DNA of 64,000 nt from Psychrobacter ciconiae (GTDB taxonomy: Bacteria; Pseudomonadota; Gammaproteobacteria; Pseudomonadales; Moraxellaceae), in NCBI RefSeq assembly GCF_904846055.1, contig NZ_CAJGYV010000001.1:558001-622000 (forward strand). Reading direction: 5' to 3'. The notes under the pieces are model-generated. The model was given only the letters and a program-made list of their open reading frames with translations, was not told the origin of the DNA and ran no database searches. Position 1 is the first letter of the stretch, and the number at the start of each line of letters is the position of its first letter. The translations under genes were made by a program, and so were the position numbers. Shown in pieces: positions 62,730 to 64,000 of this stretch.

Positions 62730-63694
62730 GATAACACCTCCAATAATTTATCAAGTCGAGCAGGTTTGTCTACAGGGTAGCTCACAATAGGTTCAGCTTG
62801 ACGCTTAGCTAAGTTGCTTAACACATTGCCGCTACCACATTCAATTAATACATCGATTTGTTTATCGGCAAGCTCTTGCATCGTTTTTGACCAAAGCACC
62901 GGCTCACTCAATTGCTCCGTCAATGCCTGCTTAATCGCTTGGATGTTACCTTCAACACGGGCATGACGGTTTTGAATAACAGGAATGGCTGCCGGCTCAA
63001 ATTTAACTGTCGCAAGCAGCTCTGCAAGAGCATTTGTCGCCGGCTGCATGAGCGCACAGTGCGAAGGGACGCTCACCTTTAATGGAATGGCTTTTTTGCC
63101 TGTATTTTGGACTTTATCAATAACGGCATTAACGCCCGCCTCATTCCCCGAAACAACGACCTGCCCTGGACTATTGAAGTTTGCCGCATTGACGATAGCA
63201 CCATCAACATGCTCTGTAGCCTGCTCGCAAAGTGTCTCAACGCGGCTGTCTTCAAGACCTAAGACTGCCGCCATCGCCGTATCGACGCCAGCAACCGCTT
63301 CTTGCATCAGTTGACCACGCTTATGAACCAAGCGGATAGCATCTGCAAAGCTGATGACCCCTGCCGCACAAAGCGCGCTATATTCACCAAGCGAATGACC
63401 TGCCAAATATCGAGGCGCTTTTTCAAGCTTACCTTCCAAAATACGCCACATTGCAATACTTGCTGCAAGTAGCGCCGGTTGCGTATATTTGGTTTGGTTT
63501 AAGCGCGCATCGTCTTGGCAGATCTCCCACAAATCCTCGCCAAGTGCTTGACTTGCCTCATCAAAGGTAGCTTTGATTTGTGGATAATCTTCTGAAAGTT
63601 CACTCAACATGGCAACCGCTTGCGAGCCTTGCCCTGGAAAAATCACAGCAACACGGGACGTCAAAGTGGTCGCGGTCTCAGTTGCAGACGCCAT
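62726..63694 (-). CDS. fabD: Malonyl-CoA–acyl carrier protein transacylase
   Basis: Loads malonyl groups on to acyl carrier protein. ATG 63694, with AAGGA about 9 bases upstream, gives 322 aa; TTG 63700 is less likely. VAVIFPGQGSQAVAML starts the core, AGHSLGEYSALCAAGV carries the nucleophilic Ser and VSVPSHCALM the catalytic His; ECGSGNVLSNLAKR follows near the end. It heads fabD–fabG–acpP. Upstream genes such as plsX or rpmF would lie beyond the window. Confidence 0.95.
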   Translation of the reverse strand: MASATETATTLTSRVAVIFPGQGSQAVAMLSELSEDYPQIKATFDEASQALGEDLWEICQDDARLNQTKYTQPALLAASIAMWRILEGKLEKAPRYLAGHSLGEYSALCAAGVISFADAIRLVHKRGQLMQEAVAGVDTAMAAVLGLEDSRVETLCEQATEHVDGAIVNAANFNSPGQVVVSGNEAGVNAVIDKVQNTGKKAIPLKVSVPSHCALMQPATNALAELLATVKFEPAAIPVIQNRHARVEGNIQAIKQALTEQLSEPVLWSKTMQELADKQIDVLIECGSGNVLSNLAKRQAEPIVSYPVDKPARLDKLLEVLS

Positions 63695-63909
63695 AGCCAA
63701 TATTCCTTAAAATAATTATCAAAATTCCAAATTTACCTGCAATCATCATTGCCTTTTATTGCGCTTTGACTAAAAAAGAACAAACGACTGTTTTGAATGA
63801 TTGATTGACAGCAAGCTCAAACTATACACTGCAACTTGCCTTACGCCTAGCCCTTTACATCTAATTGACCGCTTAAAACTGATTTAAGATAAATTAGCAG
63901 CCAACAAAA

Positions 63910-63954
63910 AACCAAGCTATTTAGCTATTGTAACAACAGCAAAATAACTTGGTT
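63910..63954 (-). terminator. Likely terminator of a gene beyond the window edge
   Basis: AACCAAG-C-TATTT (63910-63922) pairs with AAATA-A-CTTGGTT (63942-63954) with one mismatch. On the minus strand a TTTTTTG run follows, so it ends a transcript coming from beyond 64000. The 63695-64000 gap shows no other feature. Confidence 0.6.
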
Positions 63955-64000
63955 CTTGTCATCTTAATCACATTGCCGGTCACATCACTGATTGCCATCA

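Overview
The window is chromosomal DNA of a gamma-proteobacterium. Protein flavour and gene order (dut–phosphomannomutase–argB, leuS–lptE–holA, rlmJ, DUF3108, DUF2069–wrbA, pyrB with a degenerate dihydroorotase, fabD–fabG–acpP) and the rRNA operon point to Moraxellaceae, most likely Psychrobacter. I infer this from recognition of families; no search was run. Most of the window is ordinary housekeeping sequence.

Layout. 1–6.9 kb: the 5' part of an unknown exported protein, then rep, dut, a phosphomannomutase-like gene and argB, followed by a small exported protein and an ArsC/Spx-like protein. 7–15 kb: leuS–lptE–holA and a MacAB-type exporter pair. 15.1–20.5 kb: two identical tRNA-Lys genes, a metallo-beta-lactamase-fold hydrolase, a large-subunit catalase, and a minus-strand run of osmC-like, flavodoxin-like and DUF938 methyltransferase genes. 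20.5–24.7 kb: an A+T-rich accessory block. An unknown gene of about 575 codons is split by an IS3-family element, and an IS630-family transposase with a frameshift follows. 24.7–30.4 kb: a complete rRNA operon on the minus strand (16S–tRNA-Ile–tRNA-Ala–23S–5S) with tandem promoters, processing stems and a terminator.

30.5–43 kb: pssA, rlmJ, a 2OG-Fe(II) oxygenase, and dapE, whose 3' end has been replaced by an IS5-family insertion. Then come a GNAT-like gene, iscX, a thioesterase-like gene, yaaA, groSL with a sigma-32-like promoter, a DUF3108 protein, mntP behind a yybP-ykoY manganese riboswitch, DUF2069 and wrbA. 43–57 kb: a BrkB-family membrane protein, pyrB–pyrC'–DUF2127, fbp–spoU methylase, etfBA, a cold-shock gene with a long leader, a small membrane protein, and ilvB–ilvH–ilvC. 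57–64 kb: a DUF4124-like exported protein, nnr facing queG, a BON–LysM protein, and fabD–fabG–acpP.

I found no CRISPR array, prophage or recognisable defence operon. The strongest non-routine signals are two insertion events that can be reversed on paper to the base. In one, the IS3-split unknown gene rejoins in frame after removal of one 4-bp target copy. In the other, dapE has gained a new C-terminus and stop codon from the end of an IS5-family element. The unknown split gene is the best candidate for something undescribed, but its function cannot be read from the sequence.
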